Assembly: GCF_018613065.1 (NCBI RefSeq)
Contig: NZ_JAGGQW010000040.1
Coordinates: forward strand, 62,001-126,000
Length of the DNA: 64,000 nucleotides
Direction of reading: 5' to 3'
DNA from: Bacillus sp. ISL-7
GTDB lineage: Bacteria > Bacillota > Bacilli > Bacillales_B > DSM-18226
The translations under genes were made by a program, and so were the position numbers. Positions 16,752 to 25,553 of the stretch are shown here, in pieces. The notes beneath the pieces were generated by a model, which worked only from the letters and a program-made list of their open reading frames with translations, was not told the DNA's origin and ran no database searches. Numbering within the stretch: position 1 is the stretch's first letter; every line of letters begins with the position of its first letter.

Positions 16752-18710
16752 CTATAATACACTTTTTAAAAAGTCAACATTTGCTTTCGTCTGGCACAGT
16801 ATTCGCACACATTCATCAGCTTCTCTTTTTAGATTTTCTCTTCTGTTAAGAATTGTTGTTTTAATATAGTTTAATTCGGCTTCACCTTTAGTTAATTTTT
16901 TCTCTATGTCACTTTTTAAAGCAAATATCTCTTTTTCTAACGAGTATAAATCTGATTTTGAAATACCTTTCTTTGGATCAAACGAAAACCGTTTCTCAAT
17001 ATTTTTTCTCCATTCTACTACATTATTTGTTAATGACGGCCCGAACCCAGGAACACTTAAAACTGCTTGCTTTGAAACATCTCTTGCTGTTTCAATTCCA
17101 TATGATTGAAGTACTGCTTTTCTACTAGGTCCAATACTATCTATATTGCTTGATTGGATATAAAATCTATCAAGATATTCATTAAGCTGGCGATTTCTTT
17201 GATCTTTTTCAAGTTGCTTTAGTTTCATAGCACGTATATTAGGAATTTCAACATATTTTAATTTATAGTTTTTCAATTCAGCCATCTTGGAAAAAAACTT
17301 ATCTGATGAAGCTTCTTTTTTCCAACGTTCTAAAAGGGTATTCCATTTACGGTTAAAATTTTCATATCCTTTATAAATTTCATCATACTGTTCAGTTTTT
17401 GCTTTCCTCGAACCGATTACAATAGAAGCAATAACTCCACCTAGTGGATAAATACCCACCACACCATAAAAAGTTAAAAACAAAGAAAATATTCCAAGTA
17501 TTAGTGCTCCCGCTAATCTTATGGTTTTTTTTCGTTTGAAATTTTTACCTATTTTAATTATTTCTTCGTCTGGTTCTGGTGAAATTGAATTTAAATCAGG
17601 TAAATCTTGTTCAAAAGGTAGATTTATGCTACTTATTCTTTTCCAGAATAAATCTAGTTGAAAAACATTGTCATTACCTAGTTTGGATTTTATAATTGCC
17701 GAAAATAAAATTAGTCCCGTTCTACTTTCATATTCACACCAAGGGCAATTTTTATGATTTCTGTTATAGAAATGTGCTTGGTTTAATGAACAAGTAATCA
17801 ATTCTTTGTTTAGCTTTTCTAGTGCAATAATCCATTCAGTTGCTTTTGGCCGATTTTCGTTTAAAGAACCTTTTTGTGAGAAAGCCTTCTCAAAAAGCTC
17901 TGCTAATTCCTTTGAATAAAAGTCCAGTGGAAAAGTAGCAGGTGGTTGCTGCATTTCTCTTTGTTTTGCATTTTTTCCGTATGCAAAACGATACTGTTCT
18001 ATAGCTTTTTCAATGGGCATATCACCTGAACCTAAATATCGACCTGCAAAAGGATGTCTCCCCATAAACAAAAGCTGAAAGATTATAATTGCTAATCCAA
18101 AGTTATCATGATTTGCTGTACGCACAATATTGGATAAAGATTTAGATTGCAATTCAGGAGGTTGATGAGTTGAAACTCCAACTCCACACAAAAGTAAATT
18201 TCCTTTACTACTGATTTGAAAACTATCACAGTCGATTAATTTTACAGTACCATCATTTGAAACTAATATATTACCATGATTAACATCACCAATTACTTGT
18301 CCGCTATCATGAACTACAGCAAAGGAACGGGAAATATTTGCAGCAGTGTGAATTAGAAAGCGTAAACTTACATTTTCAAATTCACTTAACCGATTCTTAG
18401 GATTATATAGCTTATGAATTTCTTTACCGTTTGCAGTCGGCATTAACATACCTAAGACTTTACCACTTGCATCTTTTACTGTATCAATTGGCCAGGATGT
18501 ATATTTTAAAAGCCTCTCATTTTTAATATTACTCATTATTGCAATCTTTTTTGAACGTTCATCGTCATACTTGTGATAGATTTTAAGGACATTTCCAGGT
18601 TTGCCTTCAACCTCATAAACTGTACCTTCTCCACCTCTACCAATCATTTTTCCAATTTTTAAAATGTTGCCCTTGCTATCCGTACACTTAGGATTTGTTG
18701 CCTTACTCAT
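16752..18710 (-). CDS. Ser/Thr protein kinase with TM segments and HhH domain
   Basis: 652 residues from the ATG at 18710, inside the PP2C stop (ATGAGTAA). A TTG 15 bp upstream is a less likely start. Numbered from that TTG: glycine loop GRGGEGTVY 29-37, ATP lysine in VLKIY near 48, catalytic GDVNHGN 146-152, and IDCDSF near 164-169 in place of DFG. After the kinase come a CPWC pair, two hydrophobic segments near 400-445, and a helix-hairpin-helix (SIGPSRKAVLQSYGI, VPGFGPSLTNNVV) near 545-590. This is the kinase of the VWA/PP2C/kinase triad related to TerY-P systems. HhH suggests a nucleic-acid or protein docking role. Confidence 0.82.
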   Translation of the reverse strand: MSKATNPKCTDSKGNILKIGKMIGRGGEGTVYEVEGKPGNVLKIYHKYDDERSKKIAIMSNIKNERLLKYTSWPIDTVKDASGKVLGMLMPTANGKEIHKLYNPKNRLSEFENVSLRFLIHTAANISRSFAVVHDSGQVIGDVNHGNILVSNDGTVKLIDCDSFQISSKGNLLLCGVGVSTHQPPELQSKSLSNIVRTANHDNFGLAIIIFQLLFMGRHPFAGRYLGSGDMPIEKAIEQYRFAYGKNAKQREMQQPPATFPLDFYSKELAELFEKAFSQKGSLNENRPKATEWIIALEKLNKELITCSLNQAHFYNRNHKNCPWCEYESRTGLILFSAIIKSKLGNDNVFQLDLFWKRISSINLPFEQDLPDLNSISPEPDEEIIKIGKNFKRKKTIRLAGALILGIFSLFLTFYGVVGIYPLGGVIASIVIGSRKAKTEQYDEIYKGYENFNRKWNTLLERWKKEASSDKFFSKMAELKNYKLKYVEIPNIRAMKLKQLEKDQRNRQLNEYLDRFYIQSSNIDSIGPSRKAVLQSYGIETARDVSKQAVLSVPGFGPSLTNNVVEWRKNIEKRFSFDPKKGISKSDLYSLEKEIFALKSDIEKKLTKGEAELNYIKTTILNRRENLKREADECVRILCQTKANVDFLKSVL

Positions 18711-19515
18711 TACCAAGGTTCTCAACCCCTCTGCGTGAAGCTAACAATAAGGTCTTGTCATCATCTGTTTTTTCATTTACCCTTTCAGAGTTAAGAAATT
18801 TCTCTAAGGAAGAATTCAAATTATCTAAATTATCCTTATCCACTTTTCTTAATACATTAAACATTGGCTTAAAAAAAGGATTATGTACAGTTTGAGATTG
18901 ATAGTGGAGTGTTAAATGCTGTATACCATCCGTAAATAATGAAACTTCATCTACTGACCTGGGTAAAACATCAAAGTTTATATTTTTCTTAACCATTGGG
19001 TCAGTAATAAAATATGTTGTATTTTCAAACTCGCCCTTATCTGGCCAAAATTCCCAATTGTAATTTTCTTCGGTATGGTCTGTTTCAAGACATACTATAG
19101 CACCATCCCCTACTTGAAAAAAAGCAGCATAGTCGTTACCGACAATAGCTGCTACGATTGTACATGCAAATTCACGAATAGAAACTTCCTGTTCCTTTGC
19201 TCGTGTGCTTATTTTACATTGAAAATACTCAATCCAATTTTCTATAAAACGCTTGTCCAAATCTTTTACTTTTTTGCCTTCCCTAAGATATTGAGATACT
19301 TCTTCTACAAATAAAGAACATGCTAAAGATGAACCTTGATCAGAAAATTTAGCACTTCCTGCTCCATCAGATACGACAGCGACTAAAATTTTTTCACCGT
19401 TTGGATCATCTATTACCTGACATTTGCTAGAATCTTGACATGGAGTATTTACCTTCTGATGAGATGTTCCAATCACAGATGCAAATGTATACTTCCAATC
19501 CCTTATTTGTGTCAT
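18703..19515 (-). CDS. PP2C-family protein phosphatase
   Basis: 270 residues. ATG overlaps the VWA stop codon by four bases (ATGA). PP2C metal-binding motifs are visible: HQKVNTPCQDSS near the N-terminus, VVSDGAGSAKFSDQGS near 48-63, FFQVGDGAI near 135, and LFTDGIQHL near 192; KTDDDKTLLLA near the C-terminus supplies the last aspartates. It is the middle gene of a translationally coupled set, so it probably removes phosphate added by the downstream kinase, with the VWA protein as a partner or substrate. Confidence 0.85.
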   Translation of the reverse strand: MTQIRDWKYTFASVIGTSHQKVNTPCQDSSKCQVIDDPNGEKILVAVVSDGAGSAKFSDQGSSLACSLFVEEVSQYLREGKKVKDLDKRFIENWIEYFQCKISTRAKEQEVSIREFACTIVAAIVGNDYAAFFQVGDGAIVCLETDHTEENYNWEFWPDKGEFENTTYFITDPMVKKNINFDVLPRSVDEVSLFTDGIQHLTLHYQSQTVHNPFFKPMFNVLRKVDKDNLDNLNSSLEKFLNSERVNEKTDDDKTLLLASRRGVENLGNE

Positions 19516-20201
19516 TCAATCATTCCCCATCCACCTGGTGTTACTGGGTTTTCAAGGGGGACTGCATCACCAGGGGTAGATCTTGAAACAGAACCTAATG
19601 AATTCGATAGCCAAGAAAATAAATCTCTAAATCTCAATCCGTCTAGTTTTAGTGGCTCTCTAACCGATATTTGCCTTAAAATATCGATGTTTGCTCCTTC
19701 AACACCAACTGCAAAAAACATAAGAGATTTATTAGACTCAGCATCTTTAATTAATTTTGCTGCCTTTTCCCAATTATCAGTTGGAGCACCATCTGTAATT
19801 AAAAATATCCATGGTCTATAATACGAAATCCCATTTTCTCTATATTTTTCTTTTCTCTGTTGTAAAAGCTCAATCCCTTTTTCAATTGCTTGGCCCATTG
19901 GTGTCATTCCGTTAGCCTTTAGAGTTGGGGGATCAAATTCATCTGCAGTTTGAAATTCAGTTTCTACATTAACTGGTCCAAAACTTACAACAGATAATTC
20001 CACTCGTTTTACACTCATATGGTCTGCCATAAGTTCATCTTTAAAAGCCTGCAGACCTTTATTTAGTTCTGTAATAGGATGTCCTGTCATAGAACTTGAA
20101 GTATCAATTAAAAGTACACATGGACAACGAGGTTCAGGATTTTCTGCGAATTCTGCTCCATCAAAAGGAACTTGATCAGTAAAGTCAAACAAAAGAAACA
20201 C
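19512..20201 (-). CDS. VWA domain protein (TerY-like)
   Basis: 229 residues from a GTG; an in-frame TTG nine bases in is another possible start because the AAAGGGA site lies very close to the GTG. The VWA fold shows the full MIDAS motif: DTSSS at the first strand (CVLLIDTSSSMTGH), a conserved threonine in MTPMGQAIEKG and the aspartate of FLITDGAPTD. It is the first gene of the minus-strand operon with PP2C and kinase. In TerY-P triads the VWA protein is proposed to be a phospho-regulated assembly scaffold. No terB, terC or terD gene is present here. Confidence 0.82.
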   Translation of the reverse strand: MFLLFDFTDQVPFDGAEFAENPEPRCPCVLLIDTSSSMTGHPITELNKGLQAFKDELMADHMSVKRVELSVVSFGPVNVETEFQTADEFDPPTLKANGMTPMGQAIEKGIELLQQRKEKYRENGISYYRPWIFLITDGAPTDNWEKAAKLIKDAESNKSLMFFAVGVEGANIDILRQISVREPLKLDGLRFRDLFSWLSNSLGSVSRSTPGDAVPLENPVTPGGWGMIE

Positions 20202-20378
20202 TTCCCTTTATCTAATTATAGTTAATATGTTCTACAAATTGTATGAAAATTCCTTCAAATTCGATATTAAATTTTATACTTTTTAAACAAAAGTGAGTAT
20301 TTTTTACTGTTTCATTTTATGATATGCATTCATTTGTTAGAACAATTAAACTAGGGATATAAATCTCAATAAGGAACT

Positions 20379-20404
20379 GGCTGTCATTATTGACAGTCTT
20401 TTTC
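20379..20404 (+). terminator. Isolated intrinsic terminator
   Basis: An 8-bp stem with one G-T pair (20379-20386 with 20391-20398), a 4-nt loop and TTTTTTC. No plus-strand gene precedes it. It may be what is left of a deleted gene. Confidence 0.6.
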
Positions 20405-20474
20405 TAATTGAGCTACGAGGCACGATATTTGAATAAGGTAGTATAGAAAGGAATATAAAAAAGGACTGAAAGAA

Positions 20475-20627
20475 GTGGCAAAATATAAATCAGAAAATTG
20501 TTTTGTGAATATCGATTGGCAGTCCGTTCATGTAGAGAAAGTAATAGTTGAAAACAACAATCTTAACTTAACATTTGTGTTTCTTGTAATTGTAAAAAAA
20601 CATCCACTAAATCCTCCCAACGCATAG
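20475..20627 (+). CDS. Small hypothetical protein, possibly truncated
   Basis: 50 residues from a GTG with a weak GAAAGAAG site. The sequence (AKYKSENCFVNIDWQSVHVEK, then VENNNLNLTFVF) looks like a real folded N-terminus and stops abruptly. It sits among decayed genes and may be a remnant. Confidence 0.3.
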   Translation: MAKYKSENCFVNIDWQSVHVEKVIVENNNLNLTFVFLVIVKKHPLNPPNA

Positions 20628-20804
20628 AAGCATCAACGTCTCGCTTATTTCTATTCAAATGAAATGATCATCTGTAAAAATCTTGCTTACATTCTAGGCT
20701 GCAATGTAGTGAATCTCTAGGGATACGGTCATATGGCCATCGCCCTTATATGTTGATACAAAGTTAATATAGATCTTTTTTCTGTTTGTTTAAGCCAAAA
20801 TCAT

Positions 20805-21249
20805 TATGCACTATTTACTCTTTCTCTAACTGACTTTACAGCCGAATCAAGATTATAATCTGGAATATTTCGAATGGTTCTTTTTTTAGTTCCAATCATC
20901 CCTTTAACCTAGAGTTACAGCATCCCAAGTTCCATCTGTGCTTTTCCCAATGGATTAGATGCTAAGTCAAAATCGACTCCTTTAATATATTTATACTTAA
21001 TTACCTCGGTTGTTGCTCCGCCAGAAAATCCAAAGGTCAAATTCACAAAAATTAAACTGTGTTCTGCAACAACAATAAACCCTGTATTTGTAAGGGCGGA
21101 ATTAGCATGAATTGATATATTTTCTCATCTTTTTTCATAACTTTCTTTAAAGCTTTTATTGCAAATACATAAAATTTCCGTTTGGTTTTAGGAAATTCGA
21201 GTGAGATTTCTTCCATTTCATTAAATGTGTATTCTATTTGGAAGTACAT
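20805..21249 (-). pseudogene. Decayed bacterial PH-domain protein
   Basis: Three frames are needed. The first (from ATG 21249) reads to KKVMKKDEKI. The second, from about 21122, carries HANSALTNTGFIVVAEHSL and GVDFDLASNPLGKA and ends at 20915. The third carries GTKKRTIRNIPDYNLD and VRERVNSA and ends at 20805. Together they follow the bacterial PH (bPH, YokE-like) pattern: 'alTnTgfIVv', 'I..vDFdla..p.GkA' and 'krTirnIP'. At least two frameshifts and a stop mean no PH protein can be made. Confidence 0.65.
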
Positions 21250-21399
21250 TAATGCATAAAATGTTATTATGTAATTCTACAAACGAGAAAGTCTTAGAGA
21301 AGTGATCTATATTAAAAAGTTCAAGTATATAGTGTTTTAATAAAATGGTAAAATATTATTAGGAAACCTTTTACAGAAAGAACAAGGAGGTTCTTATTT

Positions 21400-22548
21400 G
21401 TGAAAGGAAGTATAAAGAAAAATCAACAAACAGGTAAATGGGATATTGTTGCCGATATTGGCAAAGACCCAGTCACTGGGAATAGAAAGCAAAAGAAGAA
21501 ACGAGGTTTTAAAACTAAACAAGAAGCGGAAAAGGCATTAACAAAGATTTTAAATGAAATTAATGAGGGAACTTTTTTTGAACCAGTAAATATGACAGTT
21601 AATCAATTTATGGAGATATGGTTTAAAGAGAGAAAGCTATCTGTAGAAAGAACAACATATCAAAATAATATTTCCTTCTTCAAAATATACATTTCTCCCA
21701 AATTGGGGTCATTAAAGATAAATGAAGTTACACCCATTTACCTTCAGAATTTTGTTAATGAACTAGTTGAAAATACAAACCTTGCTTCAAGTACAATTCA
21801 TAAAATACTTGATGTATTAAAAGTATCTTTTTCTCGAGCAGTAAAACTCAGGATTATTAAAGAAAACCCAGTTGTTCTTGTTGATTTACCAAAGATAAAA
21901 AAAACTGAAATGAAAGTATGGGATATTAACCAAGTTAATTTCTTTTTAGAAAATGTCTCTAACATTAAAAGACCTAGTAAATATCTATCGGCGTACTTAT
22001 TGGCAATATTGACGGGTATGCGTCAAGGGGAGATATTGGGCTTGAGATTTAAGGATATAGACTTTCAATCAAAACAAATATTTATAACACAAACATTGTC
22101 GCATGATGGTAAAGAACTTAGGAACGGTACTAAAACCAAAGCAGGGATACGCACTATACATATTCCTGATGTTCTCATTAATCATCTGAAAAATGAACGA
22201 AAAAAAATTCTTGAGAGCAAGTTGAGGTACAGAAATGAATATGAAGATAATGACTTAGTCATATGTACAAAGAATGGGAAGCCAGTTCAACCTACAAACC
22301 TTTTAAGAGGGTTCAAGAATGATGTTAGGAAAATTGGATTACCAATATTACGGTTTCATGATTTGCGACATACCCATGCGACAATATTAATACAGCAAAA
22401 TATAAATCCTAAAGTGATTCAAGAACGGTTAGGACATTCGAGAATAGGAATTACACTTGACATTTATAGCCATGTACTCCCAAGTATGCAACAAGAAGTT
22501 GCTCGGAAATTAGATGAAATAATAATGATGAATTCTACTGCTATGTGA
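21400..22548 (+). CDS. Tyrosine recombinase / integrase
   Basis: 382 residues, GTG start after AAGGAGG. Residues 1-58 are an arm-type DNA-binding domain (GKWDIVADIGKDPVTGNRKQ), 62-160 the SAM-like core-binding domain, and 170-375 the catalytic domain. Active-site motifs are TGMRQGEILGL (first Arg), HDLRHTHAT (His-x-x-Arg-His), LGHSRIGITLDIYSH (GH and nucleophilic Tyr). The layout is that of ICE, Tn916 and phage integrases. It is the last island gene and points at fixX, so it marks the right end of the element. No excisionase is seen beside it. Confidence 0.92.
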   Translation: MKGSIKKNQQTGKWDIVADIGKDPVTGNRKQKKKRGFKTKQEAEKALTKILNEINEGTFFEPVNMTVNQFMEIWFKERKLSVERTTYQNNISFFKIYISPKLGSLKINEVTPIYLQNFVNELVENTNLASSTIHKILDVLKVSFSRAVKLRIIKENPVVLVDLPKIKKTEMKVWDINQVNFFLENVSNIKRPSKYLSAYLLAILTGMRQGEILGLRFKDIDFQSKQIFITQTLSHDGKELRNGTKTKAGIRTIHIPDVLINHLKNERKKILESKLRYRNEYEDNDLVICTKNGKPVQPTNLLRGFKNDVRKIGLPILRFHDLRHTHATILIQQNINPKVIQERLGHSRIGITLDIYSHVLPSMQQEVARKLDEIIMMNSTAM

Positions 22549-22647
22549 CCAAACTGTGACCAATATACATTTATTAATGGTTAAAAGCTTTTTAAATCAA
22601 GGTTTTGTTATGGTTTTTCTCCTTCGTGCTTGGAAGGCGGTGAAATA
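22549..22647 (+). other. Right island boundary, possible att site / fixC 3' remnant
   Basis: The bases between the integrase stop and fixX contain an open frame ending in TAA at 22648-22649 that would encode a tail ending MVFLLRAWKAVK. In fixC-fixX operons fixC ends directly before fixX, so this could be the fixC 3' end cut off by integration. The sequence is too short to prove it. Confidence 0.35.
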
Positions 22648-22932
22648 ATGTCAACGAAGAATATCGAGGAAAAACAGTATCTGCTCCGTTTTAAGTGTGA
22701 TACAAAGTCTCATTTGACCGTAATGGATCATGACGTATGCATGACAAAATGTCCCGATAAAATTTGTACAGTATTTTGCCCAGCGGAGGTTTATAAGTGG
22801 GAAGGAACACGGATGCAGGTTGGCTATGAAGGATGCCATGAATGTGGAAGCTGCCGGATCGGCTGCCCATACCAGAACATTAAATGGGAATATCCAAAAG
22901 GCGGACACGGGATTGTATTCCGTTTAGCGTAA
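22648..22932 (+). CDS. fixX: FixX-like ferredoxin of an ETF system
   Basis: 94 residues from ATG 22648, which has a GGCGGTG site; the upstream TTG at 22630 lies inside that site's region. Cysteine motifs: C-x3-C-x3-C near CMTKCPDKICTVFC, and C-x2-C-x2-C-x3-C in CHECGSCRIGCPY. It ends IKWEYPKGGHGI, as in FixX proteins. FixX carries electrons between an electron-transfer flavoprotein (FixAB) and the quinone side enzyme FixC. The partner genes are not in the window; they would lie left of the island if the island split the operon. Confidence 0.85.
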   Translation: MSTKNIEEKQYLLRFKCDTKSHLTVMDHDVCMTKCPDKICTVFCPAEVYKWEGTRMQVGYEGCHECGSCRIGCPYQNIKWEYPKGGHGIVFRLA

Positions 22933-22947
22933 ATTGGATATAAAAAA

Positions 22948-22985
22948 GGAGCTGTTTGCGATTTATGCAAACAGCTCCTTTATTT
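22948..22985 (+). terminator. Strong terminator after fixX
   Basis: A perfect 12-bp stem (22948-22959 with 22967-22978) followed by TTTATTTAT. Confidence 0.9.
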
Positions 22986-23071
22986 ATGTAGATATTTTAA
23001 TAATACTATATGTGGGTTATTTCACAAGTGATGGTAAAAAAAGGTGAAGCAGAAGGTAAGTTTTTAGGGGG

Positions 23072-23419
23072 TTAGCTTATTTTCTCTAGTATGGTAGCTG
23101 AGGAAAGTTTATCGTTTTTGCTGGCTGTGACAAGCGAAGATGCAAATGAGTTCGCATGATCCATTAACTCCATACTCGGTGAGCAATAATATGGTTTTTT
23201 CCAATTGAAATCACCTTCACTATCGGCAGGATATATACTTACTTTCCAATGATAGTATATTTTTGACTGTGGGAGCTGCACCCCTTCTACGGCAATAAGC
23301 CAATGTGTCGAAGGTGAGTTAGGGTAGTATGCTGCGGATTCCTGTAAGGAAACTAGATCATTTACACCAATGGGTATTAATGCCTTTTGATAAAAGTCAT
23401 GATAATTTGGGGTTTTCAT
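23072..23419 (-). CDS. Conserved hypothetical protein
   Basis: 115 residues, ATG with AAGGGAGGG upstream on the minus strand. Several aromatic residues and a mixed alpha/beta pattern are visible (THWLIAVEGVQLP, YYHWKVSIYPADSEGDF, YYCSPSMELMDHA). No signal peptide, membrane segment or known motif is seen. It is divergent from the hemerythrin-like gene. I do not recognise the family. Confidence 0.6.
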   Translation of the reverse strand: MKTPNYHDFYQKALIPIGVNDLVSLQESAAYYPNSPSTHWLIAVEGVQLPQSKIYYHWKVSIYPADSEGDFNWKKPYYCSPSMELMDHANSFASSLVTASKNDKLSSATILEKIS

Positions 23420-23556
23420 ATTTTTTTCCCTCCCTTTTATGTTCTATCTCTATTATATGAAACATTTAAACTTTTTTTGTGTGATAAATGTTAAAATTTT
23501 AAAAAAAATTAACGAGTTTTCATGAAACTGTCAAAAATTCATAACTTAATTGTAAT

Positions 23557-23599
23557 TGTGACCTATGTCACTACATTAATTAATGGTTGATTTTATATT
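23557..23599 (+). promoter_or_regulatory. Fnr/CRP-type box at -41.5 of the hemerythrin-like gene
   Basis: TGTGA-n6-TCACT (23557-23572) is one base off the palindrome TGTGA-n6-TCACA. A -10 like TATATT (23594-23599) puts the start near 23606, which centres the box at -41.5, the classical class II activator position. No -35 hexamer is present, as expected for an activated promoter. Confidence 0.6.
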
Positions 23600-23632
23600 T
23601 GAAGCAATAGAATGAGATAGAGGTGATTGTTG

Positions 23633-23932
23633 ATGAGTGGCTGTATGAGTGCTCTTGGTGTATATATCGGGACTACATCTGGACCAATAGCTGTTATGGA
23701 ATATGAACATGACCAGGCAAAAGCAAATATTGGAGAATTTCTTGAAAAAGCAGAAAGTGGTCTTATATCTACGGCAGAATCGAAAAAAACAGCTGAACTA
23801 ATTCAAAATGCCTACTTTATCTTAACAGAGCATTTCTCCAAAGAGGAAAATGTTTTGTTCCCAATGGCTGAAAGAATGCTTATAGAAGAGGAAAAGGAAG
23901 AATTATACCGTAAAATCCAAGACATAAAATAA
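23633..23932 (+). CDS. Short hemerythrin-like protein, N-terminal half missing
   Basis: 99 residues from ATG 23633 with GAGGTGA 6 bp upstream. It starts MSGCMSALG and then goes straight to TTSGPIAVMEYEHDQAK, which in related Bacillus proteins of about 180 residues belongs to the second half. Remaining iron-ligand candidates are the His of EYEHD and the His/Glu of TEHFSKEENVLFP. Hemerythrin-like proteins bind O2 or NO at a di-iron site. An internal in-frame deletion of the first helix pair would leave half the ligands, so the product may be inactive or may dimerise. The Fnr-type box fits an oxygen/NO role. Confidence 0.6.
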   Translation: MSGCMSALGVYIGTTSGPIAVMEYEHDQAKANIGEFLEKAESGLISTAESKKTAELIQNAYFILTEHFSKEENVLFPMAERMLIEEEKEELYRKIQDIK

Positions 23933-23960
23933 AGGATGGGCTTCTGGCCCATCCTATTTT
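23933..23960. terminator. Bidirectional terminator, hemerythrin-like / MFS
   Basis: AGGATGGGC (23933-23941) pairs with GCCCATCCT (23947-23955); T-rich tract on the plus side and A-rich before it. It separates two convergent genes. Confidence 0.8.
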
Positions 23961-25195
23961 ACTTTTGATTCCATTCTTTAACCTTTTGGTCAGTTGGAAG
24001 GAGAAACGCAATTAAGCCTAGAATCGGAAGTACACCGAGCCATGTAATCATCGACTGTAATCCAATCCAGTCTGCAATATAACCAAGTCCTACAGAACCA
24101 ATTGCACCCATTCCAAACGCAAGTCCTATGAGTTAAACCAGACATCATCCCAATTTTCCCCGGGACTAATTCCTGTGCATATACTACCGTTACAGAAAAA
24201 CTAGTCATTAAAATAAACCCAGTAAGTATTAAGAAAATAAATGCCAACGTTGGTGGTACCTGTGGAATTAAAATTGAAAAAGGAATCGTTGCTAACATTG
24301 AAAAGGAAATGATTGTTTTTTTGCCAAAACGATCTGAAAGAGGACCTCCAAAAAAAGTACCGACGGCACCGGAAACTAAAAAAGCGAACAGGAATAATTG
24401 TGATTGCTTAATCGTAAGGGCATATTCCTTTATCGAATAAAAGGTATAAAAGTTGGTAATTCCAGAAGAATACCAAGTCCTTGCAAAAATTAATAATAAA
24501 ATCAATGCTAAGGTATTTTTTACCTCTTTAGTTATTGCTACATTATTAGATGAGCTAGATTTCTTTTTCTTTAGTATATTTGGGGAAGCTATCAACCTGT
24601 GATTATACCAATTTGCAATATAAATTAATAAAATCACAGCTAGTGCTGCCACAATCGTAAACCAGGATGCACCAATCTGCCCCAAAGGAACCAATATTAG
24701 TGCAGTTATCAGTGGAGCCAATGCTTGACCCGTGTTTCCACCGACCTGATAAATCGACTGTGCCAGCCCGCGTCGATTTCCTGCAGCCATATACGCAACC
24801 CGGGAACCTTCCGGGTGAAATACTGCTGAACCAAGACCGATGAAAAGGACTGACAAGACAATTAGTCCAAAGTTTGAAGCAAACCCTAATCCAAGAATAC
24901 CGACTAACGTGAAAGTCAGTCCGATCGGCAGTGCGAAAGGCATTGGTTTCTTGTCAGTTATGTAGCCGACCATTGGCTGCAAAACAGATGAGACCATATT
25001 TAGGGAAAAAGCAATGATTCCAAGCTGGGTAAAACTTAGCCCCATTGATTTTTCTAAAATAGGGAACATGGCTGGCACCACAGCTTGAATGGCATCATTC
25101 AATAAATGGCACAATCCAATAATAAAAAGAATTTTAAACATGGTTGATTCAGAAGACTTTGGAGCCTTTGCAGGTAAAACAGCTTGTGAACTCAT
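23959..25195 (-). pseudogene. MFS transporter, Fsr/YfnC-like, frameshifted near the end
   Basis: ATG 25195 starts a 12-TM-type major facilitator similar to fosmidomycin-resistance exporters (DAIQAVVPAMFPILEK, GLGSAVFHPEGSRVAYMA, FGGPLSDRFGKKTI). The frame reads out of register after MMSGLT. Ignoring the base at 24130 restores GLAFGMGAIGSVGLGYIADW and a normal C-terminus (LLPTDQKVKEWNQK) ending at 23959. So one extra base destroys the last two membrane segments. It is divergent from a MarR gene, the usual regulator of such exporters. Confidence 0.85.
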
Positions 25196-25444
25196 AATGA
25201 TCCCTTCTTTATTAAAATTCTAAATTTTTTTATAACCATATTTTACTACCGAACCATAAAAATAAGAAATATTTTATTTATAATTAATTTTATAGTCTCT
25301 GTCTAAATTGGCCGTTGATTTCCGCTCCAATCAACGTAGGCTTTAAATCAACAATGAGCTTTAACAAAGCCATTTAATAAAAAAATTCCTATCATGCATC
25401 AATTTCCCTTGGATACGAAATATTCCTGATTTTTTTAGGGTGAA

Positions 25445-25490
25445 TTGACATTTCTTAAAAATTTTTTTATAATAATCTTGAAATCAAGAT
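25445..25490 (+). promoter_or_regulatory. Consensus sigma-A promoter with palindromic operator
   Basis: TTGACA (25445-25450), 17 bp, TATAAT (25468-25473). Overlapping the start point is a perfect palindrome ATCTTGA-AA-TCAAGAT (25475-25490), the kind of site bound by MhqR/YodB-type MarR repressors. The regulator gene follows at 25554, so autorepression is likely. Confidence 0.75.
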
Positions 25491-25553
25491 ATTTTATTCG
25501 TATTGATACCTCAAAGTAAGTCTAATTTATAAACCTAAAAGGATGAGTTTTTT

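Noticed and set aside
16752..20201. Complete tellurite-resistance (Ter) system
   Set aside because: Only the VWA, PP2C and kinase parts are present; no TerB, TerC, TerD or TerE homologues.
22549..22650. tRNA gene as attachment site
   Set aside because: No cloverleaf, no CCA end and no T-loop motif could be found near the integrase.
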